From assembly GCA_022453515.1 (NCBI GenBank), contig JAJNNY010000040.1, forward strand, positions 124,001 through 188,000: DNA of 64,000 nt, written 5' to 3'. Positions within the stretch are counted from its first letter, which is position 1. Each line of letters begins with the position of its first letter. The notes under the pieces are model-generated. The model was not told where the DNA came from and ran no database searches. It saw nothing but the letters and a program-made list of their open reading frames with translations. This DNA is from Astrocystis sublimbata. Lineage: Eukaryota; Ascomycota; Sordariomycetes; Xylariales; Xylariaceae. The translations under genes and the position numbers were made by a program. Shown in pieces: positions 1-14,500 of this stretch.

Positions 1-2641
1 CCACGGTTGATTGGACTTTCGTACCCGTTAGGAATCACGTCCAAAAGGAATGATTGTTCGTCATCTCGGTTTTCAACAATGATGCCTGCGAAGATTTCAC
101 CACGAGAATACTGAACCTGGCAAATATCACCCTTCTTGAGAGCTGACGCGGCTTTGCATATCTTCTGGTCACTCTCCAACGCGTCTCCATCCAGCTTTCG
201 GTCACGTTTCGTCCTATGGAAACGGCAGGTAAATTCGAACGCCTGCTCCTTATATTCGGTGCCGTCTTCGCCAAAGATGGGTATCTCGGCCTCTTCAACG
301 AAGACACCTGCAGCGGCGGCACATGTTGCATGGTAGGATCTTGCGCACTTCTTGTGGGAACATTGGAAGCACGTTCCCTTCTTGGAGCGGCAGAACAAGC
401 ACTTGAGATCGAGCCGATCTTTGCTGATGTTTGCGACATTGGCGACAATCTCTTTGTCATCCACCGTATCGATCCATGTCTCGGCACCATAGAGGGCACA
501 GAGACGATGAGCCTTACGGTCATTATCAGTGGGTAGCAACTCGAAACCGGGAATATCGTGTGGGCAGAGACAACACGGCGGTTCGACCACCGTCTTGAGA
601 CGCAGCCGAATCTTCTTGACTCTCCCCCCAGCCTTGTCCGCAGCTCCCCGTTTGCGTTTTCGTGCATCGGTCTTGAACTTAATTGTGGAAGACCGAAGTG
701 TGCCCTCGACCTCAAGGTCATCTTCATCCTCTTCCTCGTCTTCCTCATCCTCGGTTTCCTCGTAATCTGTTTCCTCACCCCGTAGTTTTCTTTCAATCTC
801 GTAAACGTCTACCCAAACACTGTCCTGTGCTTGAGCACACTCGCACTTCTTGGCAATCTTGGCCAATGGCAGCCAAGAATCCAAGGCGAAGTTGACAGCT
901 TCTGCACAGTTATATCCGAGATTGTATCCAGAGTGATAGCCGTAAGGATAAGTGACAACGAATTCACCAGGGTAGGAGACGCACTTGTTCACTTTGATGT
1001 TAAAGTACTGCTGCAGATGGTTCGGTGAGATCAAGAAAGCCTTGTGACGAAGGAACTGATCGCAAGCCTTGGCGTCGGTGGGCCAGATGCTCTTCATGGC
1101 TGCCTCGAAGCGACGAGCATCGCCTTGGGAAATACTATACCATTGCTTCGGAGCGCCGAAATGGAGATAGTTGATGCTGTAAAGATCGACATCCTCCAGA
1201 TGCCACGCAAATGTGGCTTTCCACATACCGAGATACAAGTAGGCCGTATTCACACCGGGCACCTTGGTGCCTAGAACATCGAGAAGGTTGGGAAGCTTGT
1301 TAAGATTCCAGCTCTCTGTGTTTTCGTTGAACAGAGTTCCAAGGACATCGGCGCCATACAAAGGGGGTGCGTAAGTGAGAGTCTTCCAGTATATGCGCTC
1401 GAGCTCCTCGCATCTCTCCGGGGTATAGTCGGTAATATCCATCTGGTAGTCGAAATCCTTGAAAGCCTCCTCGTCGATCCTGGCGGAGCCCTCGCGCCTA
1501 GCAAACTTGCGTCGGGCAGATGTGCTCTGCTCCTTGGGCTTCGCCTGTCTCGAACCACCCATGCGGCCGACGGTGGGTGGAGCCGGGTCGTCATTCTCAA
1601 GAGGTTCACCAACATCCTGCTCGACGGATTCGACAAGGCCCTCAGCAGCGGGCGAGACGGGTGTCATAGGACGATCTTCGAGCTCCGCAACGGCAGCAGG
1701 CTTGGCCCCACCTTTCTTTGTCCTGCTCCTCGTCGCACGCCCGCTACCACCGGTGGTGGCGGCAGCGGCACCGCGCCTTCTGGGTGCAGACGTGGAGGAA
1801 TTGGGAGCGGCCCTGGTCCTGGTAGGGGCCTGGGCACGTCGCTCGCCACGGCGGGCGGGGGGCTGGTGCTCGCTCTGGTCGCAAAGCTGTCGCCACTGGG
1901 GTAGGTTGTAGGCTCGCTGGTGGAGGATGTTGACCTGGCGGTAGGTGCCGTTGGACCCCATAATCTCCTGCTTGATGGGTTCACGGACCCTGATCTGCTT
2001 CACCAGGTCATCGAGCACGGGCAAATTGTCCTTCCACTCCTGCGGGGGTATGATCTTGAGAATGCCAGACTTCATGCCGTAGGAATCAACCTTTTCCATC
2101 TGTAGTTGGTCGGAAAAGTCAGCACACGAGGGACATAGTCGGCAGTCACAGGGAGACGACGTACAAACTTCTTGAAGTCCTTGAATTGGCGCATGTCGGG
2201 CTTGAAGACGGGGACGGTGCCGGACCAGTGATCTGGGGTGACGTCGCCAATGTCCTCGTCCTCGGGTGCAGGGGCAGGCTCGGGCTCTACTTCGGGCTCG
2301 ACAGCAGGCTCGGCAGCGGGCGGAGGCGTGGGCTGGGGCATATCGAAGAAGGACAGCTGGTCCGGGTCGAGGAGGGGGTCCTCAACGTCGCTGAGCTCGG
2401 AGTCGTCGTCGCTGCCGTCGAGCTTCATTGCGCCGTTGCTGTCGGGTGGAGAGTGCAGGCCAGTCGGTTTGGGCGACGAGTGCGACTCGGACTGGGGTTT
2501 GGATTTGGCATGGTGTGCGTCTCGATCTGCGTCTTTGTCGGTGTTGGCGCCATGGTTCAGGTGATCGCTGTCGTGGTGGTGTTGACGGTGGGCAGGCAGC
2601 TCGGAGGCGAGCGCGGGCGCCATGGCTACAGCGGCAGACAT
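1..2641 (-). CDS. KDM4: KDM4-type JmjN/JmjC/PHD histone demethylase (partial, runs off left edge)
   Basis: Likely Fe(II)/2-oxoglutarate lysine demethylase of histone H3 (Rph1/KdmA family), nuclear. Seen: the ATG at 2641 opens an acidic, Pro/Glu-rich N-terminus, then a JmjN motif (VPVFKPDMRQFKDF) split by a 65-nt intron (2100-2164), rejoining as KKF-MEKVDSYGMKSG. A disordered basic linker with a poly-Ala/Arg stretch follows (about residues 225-370). The JmjC core has HLE (about H459/E461), LHFGAPKQWY, a LRHK-type segment, and the distal His in YPYGYHSGYN (about H548). A strongly acidic run leads to Cys/His-rich PHD/extended-PHD zinc fingers (from about residue 666, CCLCPHDI, then CLFC, CFQC, CARSYHATC). 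At least 858 residues are inside the window and the frame is still open at base 1. All three Fe ligands are present. The upstream TTG at 2671 is in frame but is not a plausible start. Histone site specificity is inferred from family only. Confidence 0.93.
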
Positions 2642-5600
2642 GTGGGCGATCGGGGGGCTACATGCGATCAACTCGTGGATTGGCGGCCGTCTTCATGGAG
2701 GCGGGCAGCCGACCGCAGCGGTCTCCAACGGAACCACCGATAATTACTTAGTATTGATAAGTAGGATTGCGGTGGACGGCGATGCAACGTGGTGGAAGTG
2801 CAGGATCGCAGGATTGCGGGAATGCGGTTGGTGGTTGGTAGAAGGGGCAGCAGGTAGAGTTGAATGGGTGGTCGTTGGTGGAGGGAGGTTGTTAGTGGAT
2901 GCAGTCCTTCCTAACAGATGCGGATGCGGATGTTGTAACTGGTGAGGAGGCAGTCCGACCAGTCAGTCGTGCAACGTTCGATTCGTTACTCCTAGGTAGG
3001 TAGGCTTGGGGCCTGCGACGGGTCCTCTTTCGCCCTACAGGCGACCTTAGCGACCTTAGGCAGGTTGGAAGTACCTATGTACCTTCCTGAGCTTTAGCAG
3101 AGGCAAGGTCGTTGGTTGGCTGCGCCTGGCTCGGCATAGACATGGGCAAGGGCAGGTGCAGGCTCACTGCAGCAGGCAGGCTCTGGTCGTGGCCTAGGAA
3201 GGTAGGGGAATGTCTGGCTCATCCGACTCAATTGGACGATGGGTTGGTTGCAAGTGGTTTTGGGGGGGGGAATGACCAGGTCGAGAGTGAGAGAGCGAGC
3301 GGATCAGAGCGGGCATATTCAGACCTTGAGGTCACCTTAAACCGGTAGTTGGAGTGGGCCTTTTACCTGACCCACTTACCTAGACTGGGCCTGTCCCAGC
3401 AGGCTTCGACTTCCTTTTGCCGAGTCTGGCTGGTGAGCTGAGGCCTTGGGGCTTCCAGCGGCCTACAATCTGTGGCTTACGCACTTCATCGAGTTTAGCG
3501 TCGTCTTATCTTGGTGGCTAAGTACTTAAATACCCTATCTGAACCAGCTCCAGGCCAGCCTTGGATTCATTCTTCCATTCCATTCAGGGATGATAAATGG
3601 CTTGATGATCTGATGGTGTCCAGAATACCTCGGTCAATGGAACTGGTGCAGGTAGGTAGACACAATTACATTTATTTGTGTATACTCAACCCTGTTACGC
3701 AGATTTAAAATAGCAGCTGAACATCAAGGGTCCTTACACGCACTTATTCAACTCCGAAATCGCCATGATAAGGTTTGCTACGGCAGGAATTAATCTCATA
3801 TTAGGATCGCACAGAAAAGCTTGTGTCATTCAGGTGAGAGGGAGACCCTGCAGCTTCGAGGCAACTAGCTCACCCTCAACTCTTCGATATGCATCGAGCC
3901 AATCTATCTAAGACGGTATCGGTAGGTAGTTCTAATTATTTCAATACCTACACTACTTACTCGTACCGGAGAATTTTCGAAGAAGAATATGTGTTTCCCG
4001 CTCTGAGACATGCGATTCGGCTTTGGCAATGAGGCTGATGATAAAAGTGGAATGTATGTCATATTACATCATCGGATCTGCTCGCACTCGTCCATGAATG
4101 AATGACACTATCCACCATCACCACCACTAACCCCTCACTCCACTTGTAAGGCCCTATTATCTCCGAATCTGATTCTCGATGACTTGGAGACCAGCCCATT
4201 ATTGTCGCGGACCAAAGACGGCGCATTGGCGTGTGCCGTCCGTCAGCAAGTCACGCACATACAAGCAATGCATCTCTGACCTGACTGACTGGCCCTTGTG
4301 AATGAAGTTGGTAGTGTTTCTGCGACATCAGTTTTCGATACCATCATCTAGAATGCCGTGATTGTTATAGAATATCGAATTCGACTGCAAGTCTGAGCGA
4401 AGGTGTAAACGTCAACCATAAAGGGGCCTGCCTTATTGTTCCTTAGGTAATTCACGCAAGTAAGCGTCAGTAATCCTACCGCCAACAACAGGCTCAATCT
4501 CAACACCTAGACGAGTGGGAAGGCACAAGCAGCAGTAGCAACCTTGGAAGCCTCGTCACAACGACTTTGAAATCAACCCATCCCCCAGAAGTCGCAAGCG
4601 TCTCGATCGATGGTCTGTCCAGCCTCACTGCGCGCCCGACCAAGACAAGGGTTCAACGACATGTGGACGGACGGCTAGGACATGTGGCCAGCAGGGATCA
4701 TGTGGTTGCTTAGTTGACGTACATACATGCATTCTTGAAGGGAATTGCCCAATCAGATGATCGGCCGTGGTCTCCAATGGATGGATGTCATGAACTATGC
4801 CGACTACCTACCTGCCTCCGCGAGCGAATAAGCGTAAGCTCCTGCGCCTTGGGTCTGCGGAGCATGCCGTGCGCTGGAGAAACGTGTTTCGCTAGCTAGG
4901 TACAGGTAGGTAGGTAGGTATGCTCAGGATCCTTTGACGTACGGACAAATAAGTGTGCCCTTGAAATAGATATATTACTATATGCGTAATCAGCATGCAC
5001 ATGAATACTATCAAGGCGAACCCATTGAAGCTATGTCGTGTGAAAAGAGGTCGTCTCCCCCTATCGTAACTTCATTTTTTCATGGTAGGCAGCGATCTCA
5101 AGCGGAGCTGATACTTCACTCGCCCAGTGCTAGGTCGCAAGGACAGGCGTGATTGGCGACGTTTAGTTAGTTCGGTTGGCGCATCAAGCTTTCTATTCAT
5201 TCGCACAAACACGAGGTTTCCGACGAAGTGAAATCTGAGAGTGTTTGAGGTAAGTAGTCATACTACCCATCAGAGCTGCAAATCGTGACTATGCGAATCG
5301 CCGCGGATGGTACATCCCTAGGCACTACCCATAACGGCATTAGTTAGTCTCGGAATTGATGGGGCGCTGATGGGGAGAACTGACCTAGCTAGTATACTCA
5401 TATCGAACCAAACAGTCGGGGATATGAATCGTCAGCCATAAGCGTTCGAGTAAGTGAAAGCAAAAGCAAATGTCAATCAAGTCAGAAGAAGGCAGGCGAC
5501 TATGTTTCATGTGAGGTATATTTATCTTTCAATCAAATAAACTCGTTCTCATGTCTGTCTCCTCGACACCTCGAGTGCGTCTGCAAAGCAGCCCTCAAGG

Positions 5601-6771
5601 CCGGAGGCTGGAGCACTCTCTCATCTCATCCGACGTTCATGTTCGTTCGTCATTGTCATGATCGAAAGAAGGAAAAACGCTTCGTGAGGCCCAGCAAATC
5701 AATAACTTCATCCTCCACCCGTAGTACAAATATTCCTCCCGTTCGCTCATTCGCTCCCTCGCAGCGTTGCTGGACGCGCGATATCTAGATGGTATTGTGG
5801 TGTACAAGCAGCAGCATGCCGTGACTAGGCAGGCTGGCAAAAAAAGAACAAGTACGTGGTAGATAATCCCGTACATTCCCATCCGATTGACTCCTTTTCC
5901 CGTTGCCGTTCCGTTTCCCCGTACACTTTTTCGCTTTTTTAGAATTCTCTTTCTAGTTCCCGCGTTTCGGGCAAGAGAAATGAATAGACAATAAGATAGA
6001 AATAGACACTAGTGATTATTGGATTCGTTGTGTCGTTGTTGCGTGCTGGCTGCATGCAACGACAACACACCCTCAACACTGAATGGGTCGGGAGGGATTG
6101 GGAAACTGATTTCCGTTCCGTCCCGTCGCGTGGCTGCAGGCGCCGAGCCGTGGAGGTTGGGTACACGGACTCGGGCAGAGCTAGCCAGTGCGAGGCGGGG
6201 TAGTTTGACAGCAAGGAATCAATCCGAGAGACATGCGGTGTTCCGCATTGAAGGGCACGGACAAGCGCCCGTGTGCAGGTAAAGACAAGGTTTTTTTCTT
6301 GTAAATGCATGACAAACACCATGTGGCTCGCCGCCCGCTTTTTGTGGTAGAGGATCTTCCTGGACACCAGGCTTGAAACGATGACGCTAAGATCAAAAGA
6401 TAAGCAACAGAAAATAAAGGCCGTGCGTTCGACGAAACCCCAAAACCCGTGCTACGTGGCGTGGCAGATGTGCAAGACACCCATGAACCAATGTAGTCGG
6501 ACTCGTATTAGAGATTTCACTCCGGCCCGAAGAGAAAAAACTCTTCGCAGCAGTGTTCGAAACAGAAAGCCTGTCTAAGCAGGAACAGAATGGTATCTCT
6601 CTAGCCGCATAACAATGATGAATAAAGAAAATTAGGCCGTTGCAGCCGAAAGGAGTGTAATCGACGCTCGAGTCGTAAGGGTCATGAATGTCGTGCGACC
6701 GTTGGGTCATAACGCCATCATCGTATCGTCCGTTAAAATGGAAATATGTGCGACCAACACAGTGGTCATCT
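2642..6771. other. Intergenic region, no gene seen
   Basis: 4.1 kb between the start of the KDM4 gene and the stop of the next minus-strand gene. It should hold the demethylase promoter/5' UTR and the 3' UTR of the neighbour. Short open frames occur on both strands but lack family resemblance and splice logic. TAGG/CCTA runs occur near 2991-3004, 3650, 3920 and 4905-4920. Confidence 0.6.
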
Positions 6772-8510
6772 TCATAGACCGACGCGATCAGTCAATTTGC
6801 GCCAGAAGCTGGGGCGCCGTCGCTCGGTGCCGGTAGGCGAGCTCATCGTCGCCTCTCGCACCATGGGACCAACTATGTCCTCATCGCCGCGTGCGGGGAA
6901 TTTGCCTTCACCGTCCATGACAGGAACCGCAGTGATGATGCTCTCGTCGAACTTCTCACAGCCAATAGCCTCTCCGCTGGCCACCAGAGCTTCCAGAACT
7001 TGATCGTGGAAGGACCGCCAGTCTCCATCAATCTCGGCCCATTTCTGCTCGGTCAACATATACGTCTTGGAAGTAACATTGTAATGCTCGCCAGTTCGCA
7101 CCAGATGCTTGGTATAGTTGATACGTGCCGCTTCCCAGTCTGCCCGCAGCTCCCGGAGGGATGCTAAGCAAGCAGTCGAAGGCCTGTATGGCGCAGGCGT
7201 GATGGTGAAGTTGGCATGTCCGAGACGATCAGACCACGCATCTTGATCAGGCATTGGCGGTATATCGGTATTGATGGTAATGTGGCGGAAGGACGACTTG
7301 GATGGCTTGGTGCTCAGCGGTGGAGACAAGATAAAGGGCGATTGCGATTCCCCATCGAGAGGAGAAGCGATAGTCGGTGACTGTAATGGCGAGGCCATAG
7401 TGCTGGTGCTGGCGTATTCGGCGGAGCTGCGAGTCATCATAGGCGGCAGTAAGGGCGTCGTTGCCTGCTTCCGGTCATGGTGTATCGATGACAGTATCGA
7501 GTTGGCTTTTGTCACGTCCAAGGGTGCCGGGAGAGTGATGCTATCGCAGCTCTCGTGGAATGATAGAGCAGGTGTAGGTGGCAGTGCGGGTTCGTTTGAG
7601 CGATCAGGGATGAACCGATTTGTTCTTGACACAGACGATGATCGGCTAGAGGCAGCACGCGACGCAGCACGAGACATGGACCGGCGCTCGGGGCCCACGT
7701 CTGAGGCAGGTGAGCTAACGACGCTCGATTTCGTAGGCGACCTCCATCGAGAAAATGAAGGGAAACGAGAGCCGATGCGATCAATGCGGTTCGACAGACC
7801 CATGAACGGGGGTAAAGACCCATTCCGCGTCTTCGTCCTGGATGATCGTCGGCCAGAGGACGAGTCACCATCGCTAAAGAAACCGAAGTCATAGTCGGCT
7901 TCCCTCCCTCGAGAATAAAAGTTGGTTGCAGTCCGTACAATCTCGCCATCTCGGTGGATGCAGGGCTCGTCGCCTGGAAAAAGAGTTAGTTAGGACACAA
8001 ATCATAGACAAGCAACTCCACGGTGAGTTGTGTAAGCTTACACAAGCAGTCATATAGGTCGAAATCAAGAGATTCGTTGTCGTATGCGTTGTGGATGTTC
8101 TTAGCGTAGAGGTTGAATCTGTCGTACTCAAAAGGCTCTTCCTCTTCCACATCGTCGAGGATGCGTTTGCTAGGCGTTTGCAAGGATTGAGTAGGCGAGC
8201 AAGGTAGGTCCTCGCAGCTGGGCTGCAGAGTCAGATCAAACGACGAGACGGAGCTTGAATATCGTAGGTGACCCCGAGCAGAGAATGTTGGTGTAACAGG
8301 GGACGTCATGTCTGATGAGAACGAGTCCGACGCTGTGAGTGAGTGTTGGCGAATAGAAAATTGCCGGTCCTGGTGGAGTTGGACGGTAGAGTGATCGTCG
8401 CTATAAGTGTCACAACCTGGCTTCACCGCAACCGCGGCGGCTACCTCTTCCTGTTGTCTTCTTCTCTCAACCAGTAGAGGCAGCCGAAGGGGTCGTAGGC
8501 CGGGAGACAT
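6772..8510 (-). CDS. Conserved fungal low-complexity protein of unknown function, 556 aa
   Basis: Two exons, 8510-8042 and 7973-6772, joined across a 68-nt intron (GTAAGC...TTCCAG, 7974-8041) whose phases match, so that LYDCLC runs into DEPCIHRDGE. The product is Ser/Pro-rich and mostly disordered. It contains a basic Ser-rich stretch (SRAASRAASSRSSS) and one better ordered C-terminal segment, about residues 430-500, with the look of a short helical domain (LASLRELRADWEAARINY then TEQKWAEIDGDWRSFHDQVL). No catalytic motif, signal peptide or membrane segment is visible. I do not recognise a function. Both exon frames stay open over more than 1.6 kb and splice cleanly, so the gene itself is well supported. 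Confidence 0.8.
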
Positions 8511-11500
8511 AGTGTCTGTAGTACGCTGAGGCGCCGATCAGCGATCACGCTGCCGCTCAGAGACGATCGTTACTCCGTAGTGAAGGTGGACTTCTCAGTA
8601 CACTGGGTAACAACGGGTAGTGACTGCTTTATAGAATTTAGATTCACAAGCACCGAAGATGTTATTCGTTATTGGAGTGATGTAACACCAGTATCAACAA
8701 TGGTTGTGTTGTGAAGGCGTTGGAGCTGGTGAGTGAGTGGTTGGGATATAAGTGGTGTAAGTGCGCGTATCTCTGCAAGTATGGCGTTGTGGTGGTGGTG
8801 CGAGTAGCAGTGGCGGGGGGTGTGCCGTATGATGTATGTTCTGAGCTTCTCCAATAAAGCCAACCTATGGTTATGCGTCAATGGAAGGGGGAGCTTGTTG
8901 CTGCGTGGTCTCCAATTATCCTGGCGTCTTTTTCTTTGCACGTCTTGGCTCTCAAGCTAACTCTGCCCGACTTAACTCATCAACAGTCAGAAACCGGGAT
9001 GTTCACGAAAAGACGTAAGCTCTACGTCCACGTAAGAGAGCGACAGGTTAGAAGATAAGATTAGAAGGTTGAGTGGCCTCGTCACTACTCCTAATAGAGT
9101 CTCTTTAAGAGGTGTTTGCGCGCAACCATACGTGTACCGGCTCGCCGTGCACACGACCGTACTGAGTGGCAGGCGTCCACGTGTACCGGGCTGGTGTGTG
9201 GTGTGAGGTGTGCGAGTTGTGGTGAGTAATGCGTAGACCGCTTGGGAGTGTTCGTGGGGTAGGTAGCAGTTAGGCTCCTCTCCTCTGCGTTGGTGGTCCG
9301 AAAGAAGAAAACCAAGGTTTTGTTGCCAATCAAAAGTAGGCGTCGTCTGAGCTCCGGTGCTGTCCTGGGGTCTCGTGCAGACGGGCTGGTGACATCCGGC
9401 CAAAAGAGTGGTGTGGTGGTGCAATTGCAGTCGCCAAGATTGGGTCCCCGAGGGTAACAGGACACGACAGGTGCCAGTGAGTGAGGGCGGGGTTGAGGTT
9501 GTTGTTGTTGTATGTTTCCGTGAAGCTGTCTCTATGTCCAATGTTGTGGTAGTTGGGACGAGATGTAGTGCATGTATATGTGAGTGAGAGTGAGAGCCGT
9601 CGAGAATGGCGGAGGCTTGGAGCAGGGGAGGTGAGAGATCCGGGGGCAGGACAGGAGGAGGTGGGAAGACTCGCTTGACTGGCACGGATTCTTTTTCTCT
9701 CTCACATCTCTAATTCCATGCTGTCTGTTGGTAAAAGCAGAGGCAGAGAAAATGGACGGGCTACGAAGGGTGGGAGTAAGACGATGGTTGGGTGTGGGTT
9801 TGGGGCCATGAGCGACTGACTTAGCAAAGCAGCACAACTGACTGGCTCTACTTTTGTTTCTGTTGATAGAAACACCGATGGCTGTTCTGTTTACCAGGCC
9901 AGACTCCACCTTGGAACCAGGAATCGGGACAGCCCCAGACAGTACGCTGAAGGGGAACGACTGGCGAGCCTGTCGAGCCTGTCCGTCCGGGCTGGCTGCG
10001 TTCGAGCAACCCATGCCCCATGTCCAGTCAAGGATCATGGGATGCAAGGGTGCCAGCATGCTAGTGACAATGTCGCCCATGTCGAACCCATCGCAAAAAG
10101 CTCCAACTCCTTCCTCGGTCTAGCCTCATCAGGTCAGAGCCCAAGCGAATAAGAGCAACGCCATCGTCCACCAGTCTGAGCAGCCGGTTAAGCATTCGTC
10201 TCGTTCGTCTCTCTCCTAACATAGTACGTACTCAGTATAAGGTAGCGGTGCTGACGTTTGCTGCATAGCTCACGCTTGCTAACTTAGTTCATGGCAGTGA
10301 CAGTGTCGGTCTACTCGGCGATATGGGTCTTGGGTGCAGGTAGTACTTGGTACACGACGGTGTTTGTGCTGTGCGTGGAGACGACGTTGCGAACTCCTGG
10401 GTACGAGTTGGTAATTGGTAGCACAGGGGGGCGTTCAGAGACTTCCAGCCATTACGCAGACACAAACATGATGTACAGTGCCAACAAGGCGTGCCCCACC
10501 GGCAGCTGGCACCGGGCACTGGGCGGGTGCCGTTAGGTTCAAAAGCCGAGATGGGCAGATGCAGGTGCAGCCCTGGTGGGAAACACTTGCGCGTATGCAA
10601 CTAACAGAGCTCGAGATATGAACAAGACGGGGTTCCCACCAACCTGCCCCGAGCTGGGCAGTCGAAGCCAGCCTTCCAAGTGCCTGGGTCAAACTGTGAC
10701 ACTTACTCCACAGCGCCCTTGTCGCCGCCAGCATCGCCATTACACATTACACAATTCATTGCTTTCTTCCTCTGCACTGCCCGTCCCTACCAGCTTACGT
10801 ACATGAGTATTGGACCACTAGAGCATTGTCCAGTGCTTTTGGCAAAGCACTAATGACTCTTCCTACTCCTGTCTCTATGGACTAAGCCCACCAACACAAG
10901 CAGCACTCCACGTTGTCGTCGTGATCCGCTTGCCCGCCCCAGAGCCGGTGCCTAATGACTTGGTAAGCGAAAGTGACAGCGAAGATGCTGTCATACTAAT
11001 CGATGCTAGTGCGCTCTGCTTCTCCGTCATCGCTATCAGCGCTGTGACCAACTGAAGAGGGCGTGCGCTGTTTCGCACCGTACCCAGCGAGCCCAGCACC
11101 CAGTCTTGGGCAGCTTTTGGGGCATGGGCATGACGAGGATACAGCATGGAGGCCCGCCGCCGGCCACGCGGGTAACAGTCCCCGCCGAGCCGGCCGCTTG
11201 CGCTACGTGGCGACGGCAAGGGTGTCTCTGCCTGTCCCTAACCTCTTATGGCCCAGCGCTGTGCTCAGGCTCAGGCGTTACCGTTCACTTATTCAGGGCC
11301 GCACCAGGGCGGACCAGGGCTATCCCGTCACAGAAGCTCTTAGTCCCGAGTAGTGGCATGGCACCTGAATAAACGTTTCTCTCCCTTCTGTTACACTGTC
11401 CTGGCAGAGCCTAGGGAGCCTAGTCAGGACCCGGTCGTCGCCAGTGCGCCCCAGCAGGCTGGCAGCACCCTCACTCCTCAGCTCCTGTCCTCAGCCTCTC

Positions 11501-14500
11501 CCTCCCTCCCTGCCTCGCCTGCCGAGCCAGAGCCCTGTCTGTCGGGCCTGTCAGATTATCGCTAATCCAGCTATATCACAGTATGGCTTCCCTCCCTTCC
11601 GAGTCTAACTCCAGCCACTAAAGGGGAAATGGTGAGATTACCATATACCACAGTCTGGTAAGTAAACAAAGCCCAGGTCTCGTAGGCTGGTAGCACGGAA
11701 TAAACAATTCCAAGATCGCAAGCCGGCTTGTGCTCACCCATCCGTCGGATTTTGCACTTCTATCTCGAGCTGACTGGCCGTCCTGTCGTACGCGTCTGCT
11801 ACAGCCTATGGGCGCGTTTACCACCAGGCCCCCCTACGTATGTGGCGGGAAAGGATCGTCGCTCATAAATCGTCGAGCTGATGAAGGCTTCTTCACTAGA
11901 TCAATCCTAATTGCTTTTTCCGGCTCTTCGCCTCTACCATCTTCCGGCCAGTTTGGATTTGGTACCTAGGTACTAGATCGCTTTTACGATTCCGTGGTGC
12001 AATGGCAGATCCGGATCGATGCCGTTGATACCACGCCCCCAGTCTAGGACGGTTAAAGACCAGCCAGTGTCAACGGCTGTGATAGTCAACATACAGACCC
12101 GGCACGCGTTTCCAAAGTGTAAACCGATTGTGATCATGATATTGAGACGTCAGACATCATCAATCAAAGAACGTTTTGTTTATAGTAATCACACCATTGC
12201 CTCTGCAACTCCACACAAACGGCACGATGCATGCATGGGCAGTGTCAGACATGCACATTGCTCCATCCCTCCCAGGCACGCCAGCTTCTCGCTAATCTAC
12301 GAACGCCATGCTACGATTGGCGGTCCGCTGAAAGAATTGACGACCTCTAAATACAGATAGGTAACATTGCCCGAGTGTCAGTCACTCCCATCCTGTCGTC
12401 TTTATTATTCTTATATTGAGGTCCATCGTTCGTGAGTGGTGTGATATATATCCCTGGCTCGCCGAAGGTTTATGAACCTCCAGGATTACACACTCTCTTC
12501 ATTGGTCCAATGCATCGATAACCGATTTCGCGTCGCGAGATCATGATCCGTGGCATGAGGCTTCACCCACCAACATGATATTTTGCCGGCCGACTATCTC
12601 TCATACTGTGGCTAACCTCTTCCCCAGCTGGTGATTTTTGAATCTATACTCTGTGTAGAAGCGCCATCTCGGCAAGCCATGCTCTTCGGCGTCCATTCCG
12701 TCGACACACGCTACGTCATCGCTTGGTCCAATTTCAATAGCATGTACTCGACCAAGCCATAGGCAGGCCGTGGGCGCACCGGTGAATGCCGCCTCAATCC
12801 GCTGATTGTTGGACTCATTAAGAGCCCTTGTTCAGCAGGTTCTATCAAATGTCGGCCTTTCGGTCTATGATAGGATCTAGCGTGACCGTTGCACGACACC
12901 TGGGTTCATACTAGCACTTTCGACAGTCCAGTAAGCTCTGAGATCAGTCAATCTGACCCCAAAAGGTGCCACATGGTACAGCGTCCACGTAGAGATTTGT
13001 TCTGTTCGGGCGTGTTACGGTTCCATTCTCCATAATGTCTCTGCGAGTGTCTCGAGCCAGCTCGACCCAGTGCAAGTCTCGTTCAGCCAATATGCCCTGG
13101 TGGTAGAATCACAATCGAGCATTCATTGTTGGATCGACCTACCTCATCCCGAGTGCATAACCGAGCAGCTCATTCGCCTTTCCAACAGCCACATCACCCT
13201 GGAATATCGCTTGCCTCGTTTTTCTCATTGCATCACAGAGCGGCACAGTAGATGGAATCAATAGATGATGATCACATCACATATGAACAAGGGCCCCGCA
13301 ATATCAAGGTTGAGAAAGTTCGGGTCGGTCGCACCGCGGGAATGGTTTTGGCTGCGAGCCGTCTGCGTACCTTGCATTAGTCAACCCAATTTTGGAGGGT
13401 CGAAAAACGTGCCTACTCGCCTACCTACCTATTCGGTTGCATGTCTTTCCCATGTCCACCATCCGGTTCGGGGAGTTAGTTCTTGGTTGCTAGCGAGAAA
13501 ACGTGCAAAACTGGGCTAGGTTATGGCTAGGTTTAGGAGAAAGAAAGCCCGGAAGCGAGATTTTTCGCTATACTCCATGGAGTAAGGACTTTCCACATCC
13601 CCTTTGCTCAAAAAGGGTTCCGATCATCCTAAGTAGGTATGTAGTTTTTGCTGGACTGGACCGAATCGCGATTACTTCATACTTCACACTACAAGCACCA
13701 GTGCCGAACTGTACTGTACCTTCTTTTGTACTAGTTAGTCTATATCTGCGTGGTGTGTACTGTATGTCTCATGATATGATGCATGTATGTTCCTGGTCCA
13801 CGGCATATAATCAATCATCTTCTACATAAGTAAGTACTTACACACCTGAGTATGCAAACCAGGGCAAGACAACCAACTGACCGGGATTACTCCCACGTTT
13901 CCAGTGAGGGGCCGAGGGGAGGGGGGTTTTTTCGGGGAAGAAAAATTTTCCCCCAGCTTCTCCACCAAGAAACACGCGTCAGACAGGGACTTACCTTACT
14001 TACACACAACGCCGCGCCGTCGTAGAGATCTACTTATGAGAAATCAAAATATCTGAGACATACAGCAACTCGCCAGCCACTAACTACCTACACTTACTTA
14101 CATACATACAACATGCTGTATGCACAGATCATCTCAATCGGTGATCTCAGAATCCCGAAAGGGGATATACGCAGAGGCTGGCTTGATGCAAGTAAAATGA
14201 TGCAAGTAACAGGTAGCAGCATGCTGTATGTCTGTCTGTCTGTCTATTCCGCCCTCCGCAAAATCCGATAGCTCAGCACGGCATGCAATGCAAGGACAGG
14301 AGAATTTCTGGGGTTTTGCCAGTCCAGCCAGCCAGCCAGCCAGCCGCTCTATCGAGCCCGTTCCTGGTGGCGCCCGACATTCGACCGAGCCTTGACAGTC
14401 GTGCGTGCTAGTCCATACTACTCCTACTCCGTAAGTACTTATATTCCTACTTGGTAAGTAGTCGAGTGGTCCAGAGCTAAGATATACTTGTATACCTACT

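Noticed and set aside
2186..2743. Plus-strand frames opposite the demethylase N-terminus
   Set aside because: Antisense shadows of the GC-rich, repeat-like coding sequence on the other strand.
8987..9685. 232-codon minus-strand open frame as a gene
   Set aside because: Low-complexity Thr/His/Pro product, no domain, overlapped by other frames, and placed where the 5' leader of the 556-aa gene should lie.
11990..12070. tRNA-like segment (GTGGTGCAATGG ... GGTTAAAGACC)
   Set aside because: The A-box-like part is suggestive, but the B box has key mismatches and the ends do not pair; at best a decayed fragment.
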